Shown here: one piece after another, positions 25,211-31,153 of the stretch | Numbering within the stretch: the stretch's first letter is position 1 | How the letters are laid out: each line of letters opens with the position of its first letter | Assembly (NCBI GenBank): GCA_031264825.1 | Contig: JAISDL010000146.1 | Span: 1 to 31,153 of the forward strand | From: Accumulibacter sp. | Lineage (GTDB): Bacteria > Pseudomonadota > Gammaproteobacteria > Burkholderiales > Rhodocyclaceae | Reading direction: 5' to 3' | Length of the DNA stretch: 31,153 nt | Program-made: the position numbers and the translations under genes | The notes under the pieces: model-generated | Database searches by the model: none | Told to the model about the DNA's origin: nothing | Seen by the model: the letters and a program-made list of their open reading frames with translations, nothing else

Positions 25211-26128
25211 ATGGACATTATCAGAGAGAGTTATAAAAAACACGATGCGCATTTTGCCGCCTATCTGGAGGTGCCGGAGCGGGTTGCAACTGCTGAAACA
25301 TGGTTCGATAAATCCACCGCGGATTACTGGCGGCACGAAAGGTATTACAGATTTCTCGAACACATGAAATGCAAGGATCGTTCATGGATGACGATAGGCG
25401 ACGGACGCTGGGGGCTGGATTCCATCGCGATACGGGAACGTGGATTTAAGAACGTTCTCGCCACCGACATCTCCGAAACCCTCTTGGCGGAATCGAAAAG
25501 AAGAGGGTTCATCGAGGAGTACAGGGTTGTAAACGCCGAGTCGATGCCGTTTCGGGACGACGAATTCGATTATGTCTTTTGCAAGGAGTCGTTTCACCAT
25601 TTTCCGCGCCCTTGGCTTGCGCTTTACGAAATGCTTCGTGTGGCAAAATCCGGGGTGTTTCTGGCCGAACCCAACGACAAGTTTGCAAGTGACAGAGTGC
25701 TTTATAAGATTGCAAAAAACATAAAAAGCATCCTCCAGGGGAAAGGGATTTCCGAATGCGACGGCCTGGTCGATGCGGAGTATGAAGAGGTCGGGAATTA
25801 CGTGTTCAAGATTTCTCGCAGGGACGCCGTGAAAATCGCAATGGCACTGGATTTGCCGTCTCTGCTGATCAGGGGGGTCAACGACTTTTATGAAAAAGGC
25901 GTTGAATTCGAGCCGGCGGATGAAAAAAAGTCGCGGCTTTTTGCGTCGATGAAGAAATCGATCAAGCGGAGGGATACGCTCTGCAAGCTGAGGATTCAGG
26001 ATTACGACCTCTTGCAGATCGCCTTCCTCAAAACCGCGCTCGACGCTTCGACGCAAGACGCATTCAAAGCTTCGGGGTGGGCTTGCCTCGACCTTCCGAG
26101 GAACCCGTATTGCCGAAGGGGAGTTTGA
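25211..26128 (+). CDS. Class I SAM-dependent methyltransferase, possible acquired gene
   Basis: A 305-aa cytoplasmic protein with a Methyltransf_11-like core. Motif I is diverged (WMTIGDGRWGLDSIAI), followed by VLATDISETLLAES (acidic residue for SAM ribose), VNAESMPFRDDEFDYVFCKE and SFHHFPRPWLALYEMLRVAKSG. The C-terminal ~120 residues are lineage-specific. Base composition is visibly more AT-rich than in the neighbours (runs such as ttataaaaaa and acataaaaag), suggesting transfer. It lies in an island bracketed by two diverged copies of the kinase/msbA junction. The ATG at 25211 is preferred over a GTG at 25202 because AGGG is 8 nt upstream of the ATG. A role in modifying a surface glycan or lipid is suggested by location only. 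Confidence 0.8.
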   Translation: MDIIRESYKKHDAHFAAYLEVPERVATAETWFDKSTADYWRHERYYRFLEHMKCKDRSWMTIGDGRWGLDSIAIRERGFKNVLATDISETLLAESKRRGFIEEYRVVNAESMPFRDDEFDYVFCKESFHHFPRPWLALYEMLRVAKSGVFLAEPNDKFASDRVLYKIAKNIKSILQGKGISECDGLVDAEYEEVGNYVFKISRRDAVKIAMALDLPSLLIRGVNDFYEKGVEFEPADEKKSRLFASMKKSIKRRDTLCKLRIQDYDLLQIAFLKTALDASTQDAFKASGWACLDLPRNPYCRRGV

Positions 26129-26150
26129 CGAAGGTCAAACTTCGGGTTTT
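26122..26150 (+). terminator. Probable terminator of the methyltransferase gene
   Basis: AGTTTGAC-gaag-GTCAAACT is a perfect 8-bp stem with a 4-nt loop. It overlaps the stop codon (26126-26128) and is followed by tcgggtttt. The T-run is short, so efficiency is uncertain. Confidence 0.55.
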
Positions 26151-26223
26151 GGGCGATTAGCGGCTGCTTTGCGCCGACGCGCGCCTTCTTTGATGCGCCC
26201 TCGCGTTTTTCGGCCGATTTCGG

Positions 26224-26303
26224 GTTCTTCCGCTGTTACAATTCGTACTCTCGCCCTTCATCCTGCCGCCAAATGACCGATTCCAACCGCCCGTCGAGTT
26301 TTG
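26224..26303 (+). repeat. Duplicated junction copy 2 (msbA promoter and 5' end)
   Basis: Second copy of the segment at 24918-24998. It carries TACAAT (26237-26242), a possible -10 for msbA, and the true msbA start. On the minus strand it keeps a broken version of the kinase start: the ATG is ACG and a codon's worth of bases is missing, but GTAACAGCGgAAGAA remains recognisable. Confidence 0.8.
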
Positions 26304-28102
26304 CGGTGTATCTGCGCCTGCTTCGCTACGTCCTGCCCTACAGCGCGCCGTTCGCACTGAGCCTTTTGGGGTATATGCTGTTTGCGACAACGCAGCCGAT
26401 GCTCGGCGGCATCCTCAAGTATTTCGTCGACAGCCTCGTCGACCCCGGCGTGAAGTTCTTCGAAAATATCCCGTTGGAGTTCGTCCGCAACCTGCGTTTC
26501 CCGGAGGCCGTCCCGTTCGTGATCGTCGTGATCGCGCTTCTCCAGGGCGTCGGTTCGTTTTTCGGAAACTACTACCTTTCCAAGGTGTCGCTCTCGCTGG
26601 TACACGACCTGCGCGTTGCGCTTTTCAACAACCTCCTGACGCTTCCGAATCCTTACTTCGACCATCACAATTCGGGGCAGATGATTTCGCGAATCACGTA
26701 TAACGTGACCATGGTGACCGGCGCGGCGACCGACGCGATCAAGATCATCATCCGGGAAGGAATGACGGTATTCTTTTTGTTCGTCGCGCTCATTTACATG
26801 AACTGGAAGCTGACCCTCGTCATGTTGGCGATTCTCCCGGTCATTTCGCTGATGGTCTCGACCGCCAACAAAAAATTCCGGAAACAGAGCTGGAAGATTC
26901 AGTCGGCGATGGGCGAGGTGACGCACGTCGCGTCCGAGACGATCCAGAGCTACCGCGTCGTGCGCAGCTTCGGCGGCGAAACCTACGAACGCCGGCGTTT
27001 TCTCGACGTCAGTGCCGAGAATACGAAAAGGAATCTCAAGATGTCGCGGATTTCCGCGGTCTATACGCCGGCGCTCCAGATCGTCGTATACAGCGGCATG
27101 GCGGCTCTCTTGTATCTGGTCTTGCTCCTGCGCGGTGACGCGACGATCGGCGATCTGGTTGCGTATATCACGATGGCGGGTCTTTTGCCGAAGCCGATTC
27201 GACAACTGTCGGAAGTCAGCGCGACGATCCAGAAAGGTCTGGCCGGCGCGGAAAGCATTTTCGAGCAACTCGATCAGACGCCCGAAGACGACAGCGGGAC
27301 GGTCGAACGCGAGCGCGCCGAAGGACGGCTCGAAATAAAGAATCTGAGTTTCCACTACCCGGGGTCGGCGAAAAAGGTGCTCGACGACATCAGCCTTTCG
27401 ATCGAACCCGGCCAGATGGTCGCGCTCGTCGGGCGTTCGGGCAGCGGCAAATCGACGCTGGCGAGCCTGATTCCGCGCTTTTACACGCACAGAAACGGCG
27501 AAATCCTGCTCGACGGCGTTCCTGTCGAGCGTTACCGTCTTGCGAACCTGCGCCGGCAGATTGCGCTCGTCACGCAGCAGGTCAACCTGTTCAACGATAC
27601 CGTCCTGAACAATATCGCCTACGGCGATCTGGCGGGCGCGCCGAGGGCTTCGGTGGAGCAGGCGGCGGACGACGCGTTTGCGAAAGAATTCATCGACAAT
27701 CTGCCCGAAGGCTTCGAGACGAAGGTCGGGGAGAACGGCGTCATGCTTTCGGGCGGGCAGCGCCAGCGTTTGGCGATCGCACGGGCGCTGCTCAAGAACG
27801 CCCCCGTCCTGATCCTCGACGAGGCGACTTCCGCGCTCGACACCGAGTCCGAACGGCATATCCAGGCGGCGCTGGAAAAGGTCATCGACGGGCGCACGAC
27901 GCTCGTCATCGCCCACCGCCTCTCGACGATCGAAGCGGCCGACCGGATTCTCGTCATGGATCAGGGACGTATCGTCGAACAGGGGACGCACGCCGAACTG
28001 ATCGCGAAGAACGGGCATTACACGCGCTTGCACGCCCGACGCTTCTCCGACGAGCCGGACGGCGACGGCGGCGTGGGTGCGCTCGAAGAGACGGACGCCT
28101 GA
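26273..28102 (+). CDS. msbA: Lipid A export permease/ATP-binding protein MsbA
   Basis: Homodimeric ABC exporter that flips lipid A-core across the inner membrane. The 609-aa protein (E. coli 582) has a six-helix membrane domain (about 15-330), with LLRYVLPYSAPFALSLLGYM at the start and HHNSGQMISRITYNVTMV, a typical MsbA block. The nucleotide-binding domain carries Walker A GRSGSGKST, signature LSGGQRQRLAIARALL, Walker B VLILDEATSALD and the switch His in VIAHRLST. No clear SD precedes the ATG, and the leader from TACAAT at 26237 would be only about 25 nt. The ~18-residue tail rich in Gly/Asp/Glu is unremarkable. Neighbours are the divergent LPS-type kinase (separated by the methyltransferase island) and a UDP-glucose dehydrogenase 57 bp downstream. 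Confidence 0.96.
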   Translation: MTDSNRPSSFAVYLRLLRYVLPYSAPFALSLLGYMLFATTQPMLGGILKYFVDSLVDPGVKFFENIPLEFVRNLRFPEAVPFVIVVIALLQGVGSFFGNYYLSKVSLSLVHDLRVALFNNLLTLPNPYFDHHNSGQMISRITYNVTMVTGAATDAIKIIIREGMTVFFLFVALIYMNWKLTLVMLAILPVISLMVSTANKKFRKQSWKIQSAMGEVTHVASETIQSYRVVRSFGGETYERRRFLDVSAENTKRNLKMSRISAVYTPALQIVVYSGMAALLYLVLLLRGDATIGDLVAYITMAGLLPKPIRQLSEVSATIQKGLAGAESIFEQLDQTPEDDSGTVERERAEGRLEIKNLSFHYPGSAKKVLDDISLSIEPGQMVALVGRSGSGKSTLASLIPRFYTHRNGEILLDGVPVERYRLANLRRQIALVTQQVNLFNDTVLNNIAYGDLAGAPRASVEQAADDAFAKEFIDNLPEGFETKVGENGVMLSGGQRQRLAIARALLKNAPVLILDEATSALDTESERHIQAALEKVIDGRTTLVIAHRLSTIEAADRILVMDQGRIVEQGTHAELIAKNGHYTRLHARRFSDEPDGDGGVGALEETDA

Positions 28103-28159
28103 TCCGCCATTTTCACGCGCGCGGACAACACCGGGGTAAAGGATTCAAAGGATCGAAAA

Positions 28160-29503
28160 ATGAAGATTACGATGATTGGAACGGGCTACGTCGGCCTCGT
28201 TACGGGAAGCTGCCTCGCCGAGGTCGGCAACGAAGTCCTCTGCCTCGACGTCGATGCGCGCAAGATCGATATGCTCAATTCGGGCGGCGTTCCGATTTAC
28301 GAACCCGGCTTGGACGCGCTGATCGCGCGCAACGCCGCTGCGGGGAGGCTCGCGTTTACCACCGATATCGAAGCCTCGGTCGCCTTCGGGGAGGTCCAGT
28401 TCATCGCCGTCGGGACGCCGCCCGACGAAGACGGGTCGGCGGATCTGCGCTATGTCGTCGAAGCGGCGCGGAATATCGGACGCCATATGCGCGGCTTTAC
28501 GCTCGTCGTCGATAAATCGACGGTTCCCGTCGGGACGGCGAAGCGCGTCCGCGAGGTCATCGCGGAAGAATTGCGCGCACGCGGCGTCGATTTTGAATAT
28601 TCGGTCGCGTCGAACCCGGAATTTCTGAAAGAAGGCGCGGCGATCGGCGACTTCATGAGGCCCGACCGCATCGTCATCGGCGCCGACGACGAAAAAGCCG
28701 CCGCCCTGTTGCGGCGTCTTTACGCGCCCTTCCAGCGCAACCACGAACGCGTCGTCTCGATGGACGTGCGTTCCGCCGAATTGACCAAGTACGCGGCGAA
28801 CGCGATGCTGGCGACGCGGATTTCGTTCATGAACGAACTCGCGCTCCTTGCCGAAGAACTCGGTGCGGATATCGAGCGCGTCCGACAGGGGATCGGCTCG
28901 GATACGCGGATCGGCTATCACTTCTTGTACGCCGGATGCGGTTACGGCGGATCGTGTTTCCCGAAAGATGTTCGCGCGCTCAAGGAAATGGCGCGCGAAA
29001 AGGGCGCTGCTCTGCGCATTCTGGACGCCGTCGAAGAAGCCAACGAAGCGCAGAAGGGCGTACTCGCCGCCAAAGTGTGCCGACGTTTCGGCGACGATCT
29101 CGCGGGACGGCGATTCGCCCTCTGGGGGCTTGCGTTCAAACCCAATACCGACGATATGCGCGAAGCGCCGAGCCGGACGCTCATCGAGTCGCTTCTGCGG
29201 CGCGGCGCGACGGTCTCGGCGTTCGACCCGGTGGCAACGCCGGAAGCCTTGCGGCTTTACGGAGAGCGCCCGGACTTGACGTTTGCGAGCGACGCGACCG
29301 AAGCGCTCGAAGGCGCCGACGCGCTCGTGATCGTCACCGAGTGGAAAGCCTTCCAAAGCCCCGATTTCCGAACGATGAAGTCGCTGATGAAGCACCCGGT
29401 GATTTTCGACGGACGCAATCTCTACGAACCCTCGATTCCGCGCGAACACGGCTTTGAATATTATCCGATCGGGCGGGCGTTGCAGAGGACTGAGGACAGA
29501 TGA
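28160..29503 (+). CDS. ugd: UDP-glucose 6-dehydrogenase
   Basis: Oxidises UDP-glucose to UDP-glucuronate with two NAD+, supplying sugars for capsule, exopolysaccharide or aminoarabinose-type LPS modification. The 447-aa protein has the NAD site MIGTGYVGLVTGSCLAEVG, YEPGLDALI, VGTPPDEDGSADL, STVPVGTAKRV, NPEFLKEGAAIGDFMRPDRI, KYAANAMLATRISFMNE, the catalytic cysteine Cys266 in GYGGSCFPKD, and GLAFKPNTDDMREAPS. AAGGA lies about 8 nt before the ATG. Its last codons (LQRTEDR) and stop codon are inside palindromic element copy 2. It probably shares a transcript with msbA. Confidence 0.96.
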   Translation: MKITMIGTGYVGLVTGSCLAEVGNEVLCLDVDARKIDMLNSGGVPIYEPGLDALIARNAAAGRLAFTTDIEASVAFGEVQFIAVGTPPDEDGSADLRYVVEAARNIGRHMRGFTLVVDKSTVPVGTAKRVREVIAEELRARGVDFEYSVASNPEFLKEGAAIGDFMRPDRIVIGADDEKAAALLRRLYAPFQRNHERVVSMDVRSAELTKYAANAMLATRISFMNELALLAEELGADIERVRQGIGSDTRIGYHFLYAGCGYGGSCFPKDVRALKEMAREKGAALRILDAVEEANEAQKGVLAAKVCRRFGDDLAGRRFALWGLAFKPNTDDMREAPSRTLIESLLRRGATVSAFDPVATPEALRLYGERPDLTFASDATEALEGADALVIVTEWKAFQSPDFRTMKSLMKHPVIFDGRNLYEPSIPREHGFEYYPIGRALQRTEDR

Positions 29504-29641
29504 CAGAACGGCCTTCGGCCTTTGTAATCAGTAATCAGTAACCTGATGGAGCATTCCCCGCGACATCTGACGACTGACAACTGGTTACAAAGCGAGCGCC
29601 AGCGAGCGCTCAGTCCTCTATCTTCTGTCCTCTGTCCTCTG
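29483..29641. repeat. Palindromic intergenic element (copy 2)
   Basis: 29483-29500 (cagaggactgaggacaga) is complementary to 29624-29641 at 17 of 18 positions. The interior shares parts and order with copy 1 at 10093-10264: GGCC-ttc-GGCC hairpin (29510-29520), tttgtaatcagt, a ggagc string, gcgacatctga, ttacaaagc, and a GCGAGCGCcaGCGAGCGC direct repeat, then tcctctatcttctgtc. It lies between the convergent ugd and lpxL-like genes and overlaps both 3' ends. Confidence 0.85.
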
Positions 29642-30475
29642 TCCGGCTCCGCGCGAACGTTTGTAGCGATTGTAGCCCCACAGGTATTGCTCGGGGCATT
29701 GAAGGATGAGCTTTTCGATTTCGCGGTTGATTTCCCGCGCGCGCTCCTCGGTCGTTCCGCAAATCGGGCGCGACGGCGATTGAAAATGGAGTTCGAAGCC
29801 TTGCCCGCGAGGCAGGCGTTTCGCCCAGACCAGAACGATGTTCGCCCCGCTCTCGGACAGCCTCGCCGCCAGAGTCATCGTATAGGCCGGTTTCCCGAAA
29901 AAATCGATCCAGCGCCCCTCGCCGGCCTTGGGCGCCTGGTCGGGGAGAAGGCCGACGGCTTCGTTGCGTTTCAAGGCTTTCATCAGCGCGCGAACGCCGC
30001 GCAGGTCGGCGGACGCGAGCGACATTTGCGCGCGCGTCCGCCCGGTCTCCATCAAGGTTTGCAACCAGGCCTGTCTGGGGGGGCGGTAGAGAACCGTCAG
30101 CGGCATCCGCTGCGAGAGGTATTGCGCGATGATTTCAAAGCAACCGAGGTGCGGCGTCAAATAAATGACTCCCTTGCCCGCGCGCCACGCCGCGTCGCTG
30201 ACTTCGGCACCCTCGACGCGCCGGATATAGCTCAAGACCTCGTCGGGCGGGCGCAACCAGATTTTGGGTAATTCAAGCGTCGATTTCCCCGTGTGCGAGA
30301 TGACCGCCGAACGGATTTTTCGCGCCCCTTCCGCGCCGAGCGCGAGCGCGCTGTTTTCGCGCAGATGACGGCGGTAGGTCGGCGAGGCGAGCCAGGTCAG
30401 GTAGCCCGTCACTGCGCCCAAGACGTGCAGGACGCAGAGTGGAAAGCGGCTGAGAAAACGGAAAAGACGTATCAA
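29618..30475 (-). CDS. lpxL: Lipid A biosynthesis acyltransferase (LpxL/HtrB family)
   Basis: Inner-membrane-associated enzyme that adds a secondary acyl chain to lipid A. The 285-aa protein has an N-terminal hydrophobic anchor (about 8-30), then the HX4E catalytic motif in TPHLGCFEI (His109, Glu114), LYRPPRQAWLQ, GLLPDQAPKAGEGRWIDFFGK and CPEQYLWGYNRYK. It is slightly short for the family (E. coli LpxL 306 aa). The start is TTG at 30475, supported by GGAGG 5 nt upstream. Chain-length specificity, and LpxL versus LpxM role, cannot be told from sequence. The last residues (GQRTEDRR) and stop codon come from palindromic element copy 2. It is divergent from the metK leader promoter; this htrB-metK neighbourhood is familiar from betaproteobacteria. 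Confidence 0.93.
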   Translation of the reverse strand: MIRLFRFLSRFPLCVLHVLGAVTGYLTWLASPTYRRHLRENSALALGAEGARKIRSAVISHTGKSTLELPKIWLRPPDEVLSYIRRVEGAEVSDAAWRAGKGVIYLTPHLGCFEIIAQYLSQRMPLTVLYRPPRQAWLQTLMETGRTRAQMSLASADLRGVRALMKALKRNEAVGLLPDQAPKAGEGRWIDFFGKPAYTMTLAARLSESGANIVLVWAKRLPRGQGFELHFQSPSRPICGTTEERAREINREIEKLILQCPEQYLWGYNRYKRSRGAGQRTEDRR

Positions 30476-30486
30476 TCGATCCTCCA

Positions 30487-30510
30487 GGATGCCAAGCGGG
30501 ATGCCAAGCG
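30487..30510 (+). repeat. Perfect 12-bp tandem repeat directly upstream of the metK promoter
   Basis: GGATGCCAAGCG occurs twice head to tail (30487-30498 and 30499-30510), ending 1 bp before the -35 element. It also covers the lpxL-like gene's upstream region, including its SD complement. It could be a pair of regulator half-sites or a chance slippage duplication. Confidence 0.85.
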
Positions 30511-30511
30511 T

Positions 30512-30540
30512 TTGACCCGCGTGGGTTCAAAACCTATAAT
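30512..30540 (+). promoter_or_regulatory. Near-consensus sigma-70 promoter of the metK leader RNA
   Basis: TTGACC (30512-30517) and TATAAT (30535-30540) are separated by the optimal 17 nt; 11 of 12 consensus bases are present. Transcription should start near 30546. The spacer holds an imperfect palindrome (TTTGACCC-gcgt-GGGTTCAAA) overlapping the -35 element, a possible operator. This is the strongest promoter I see in the window. Confidence 0.85.
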
Positions 30541-30545
30541 TATCC

Positions 30546-30848
30546 ATCCGCCGAGTTAACAGGACAACTTGCAGGGCGGAAGGGGGTGGAAGCTCCCGCT
30601 TCGGTTCCGGGTGCGCAAGACGAGGCGCCGGAATCGCGCGGTGCTACTGTGGCAGGGCGTTCAACGTCTGGGAGCCTTTGAAGCGCGCGCGAATAGCCGA
30701 ATAAAGCTGCTAAAGCGTCGTCTGCTCAGACCCCGGAGTTGGCAACGCCGTAAAAACGGGGGATTTAACAGGGAATTTCCGAAAGAAAAAGCCAAGGATC
30801 GCGCGATGCGAGCCATTGGATCAGGTCATTCCCAATGGAGCGGACATA
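30546..30848 (+). ncRNA. Structured metK leader RNA, candidate riboswitch or small RNA of unknown class
   Basis: About 300 nt between the promoter and metK with no good open frame. Hairpin 1 pairs TCCGCC (30547-30552) with GGCGGA (30575-30580) and AGTT with AACT inside. A 9-bp stem pairs CGGTTCCGG (30602-30610) with CCGGAATCG (30628-30636). GAAGC/GCTTC forms a short hairpin between them. The octamer TTAACAGG occurs at both 30556-30563 and 30766-30773. A final hairpin covers the metK SD. I compared it by eye with SAM-I, SAH and cobalamin riboswitches, 6S RNA, RNase P RNA and tmRNA and found no convincing match. A metK position suggests a response to S-adenosylmethionine or a related metabolite, but this is inference. 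Confidence 0.5.
30813..30838 (+). promoter_or_regulatory. Hairpin overlapping the metK Shine-Dalgarno sequence
   Basis: CCATTGG (30813-30819) pairs with CCAATGG (30832-30838), a 7-bp stem with a 12-nt loop. The likely SD, TGGAG (30836-30840), 8 nt before the metK ATG, overlaps the 3' side of the stem. Closing this hairpin should hide the SD, a common output stage for translational riboswitches. Confidence 0.55.
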
Positions 30849-31153
30849 ATGACACAAGAGTACATTTTCACCTCGGAATCGGTTTCGGAAGGTCACCCGG
30901 ACAAAGTTGCCGACCAGATTTCCGACGGGATTCTCGACGCGATTCTATTGGAAGACCGAGCGGGTCGGGTCGCCTGCGAAACGCTCGTTTCGACGGGACT
31001 CGTCGTCATCTCGGGCGAGATCACGACGAAGGCACACATCGACTACCGGTCGATCGCCCAAGACGTCATCCGGCGGATCGGATACGACGACTCCGAAATC
31101 GGCTTCGACCACAAAAGCTGCGCGATCCTGACCGCGATCAACCGGCAGTCGCC
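30849..31153 (+). CDS. metK: S-adenosylmethionine synthetase, 5' part only
   Basis: Makes S-adenosylmethionine from methionine and ATP. The visible ~101 residues match the MetK N terminus: YIFTSESVSEGHPDKVADQI (substrate-binding His in EGHPDK), SDGILDAIL, RVACETLVSTGLVVISGEIT, and DVIRRIGYDDSEIGFDHKSC ending at the window edge; full MetK is about 385 aa. TGGAG lies 8 nt before the ATG. It follows a long structured leader from a strong promoter, and the SD is within a potential hairpin. Confidence 0.97.
   Translation, partial: MTQEYIFTSESVSEGHPDKVADQISDGILDAILLEDRAGRVACETLVSTGLVVISGEITTKAHIDYRSIAQDVIRRIGYDDSEIGFDHKSCAILTAINRQS

Noticed and set aside
30560..30780. Cobalamin, SAH or SAM-I riboswitch, 6S RNA, RNase P RNA or tmRNA
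   Set aside because: Characteristic core strings of each (for example the cobalamin box, GAGGAAAGTCC of RNase P, the SAM-I GGCCCGATGAAA-type core) are missing or in the wrong order; only short chance matches were found.

Overview
The window is high-GC chromosomal DNA from a Gram-negative bacterium, most likely a betaproteobacterium of the Rhodocyclales type. This is inferred from gene content and order: divergent glnE and a 1.3-kd-residue YhdP/TIGR02099 protein with a nitrilase behind it, a Kdo/WaaP-type kinase divergent from msbA, an HtrB/LpxL acyltransferase divergent from metK, and lipopolysaccharide (LPS) core genes. No marker gene fixes the genus. No tRNA, rRNA, CRISPR array, transposase or integrase was seen.

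Layout. 1-1951: a COG2865-type regulator (AlbA_2 + GHKL ATPase + winged helix) embedded in a regular array of alternating 69- and 74-bp repeats built on GATAATAAAC/GTTTATTATC. 1952-10031 (minus): a tight four-gene run, yhdP-like, nitrilase, tandem LPS-type kinase, NodU/CmcH-type carbamoyltransferase; the last two look like an LPS-core phosphorylation/carbamoylation pair. 10279-13011: glnE. 13037-15247 (minus): ahpC, an intrinsic terminator, then ahpF, behind a promoter with a perfect palindrome where OxyR would bind. 15619-18146 (minus): a degenerate Hpt/HD-GYP protein, tcdA, and a secreted coiled-coil protein, translationally linked. 18465-18947: a small secreted protein. 19034-23952 (minus): a ferric-type ABC importer operon with one binding protein, one fused 12-helix permease and two different ATPases. 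24301-26128: a 'toluene tolerance' type kinase and a lower-GC methyltransferase flanked by two diverged copies of the kinase/msbA promoter region. 26273-29503: msbA and a UDP-glucose dehydrogenase. 29618-30475: lpxL/htrB-like acyltransferase. 30512-31153: a near-consensus promoter, a ~300-nt structured leader and the start of metK (cut by the window end).

Themes. Outer-membrane and LPS biogenesis dominates (yhdP, two kinase genes, carbamoyltransferase, msbA, UDP-glucose dehydrogenase, acyltransferase). Repeats are unusually active at gene ends: three intergenic palindromic elements and the GATAATAAAC array each supply the last codons and stop codon of neighbouring genes. The most interesting signals are the array-embedded AlbA_2 gene, the metK leader with a hairpin over its ribosome binding site, and the duplicated junction around the methyltransferase.
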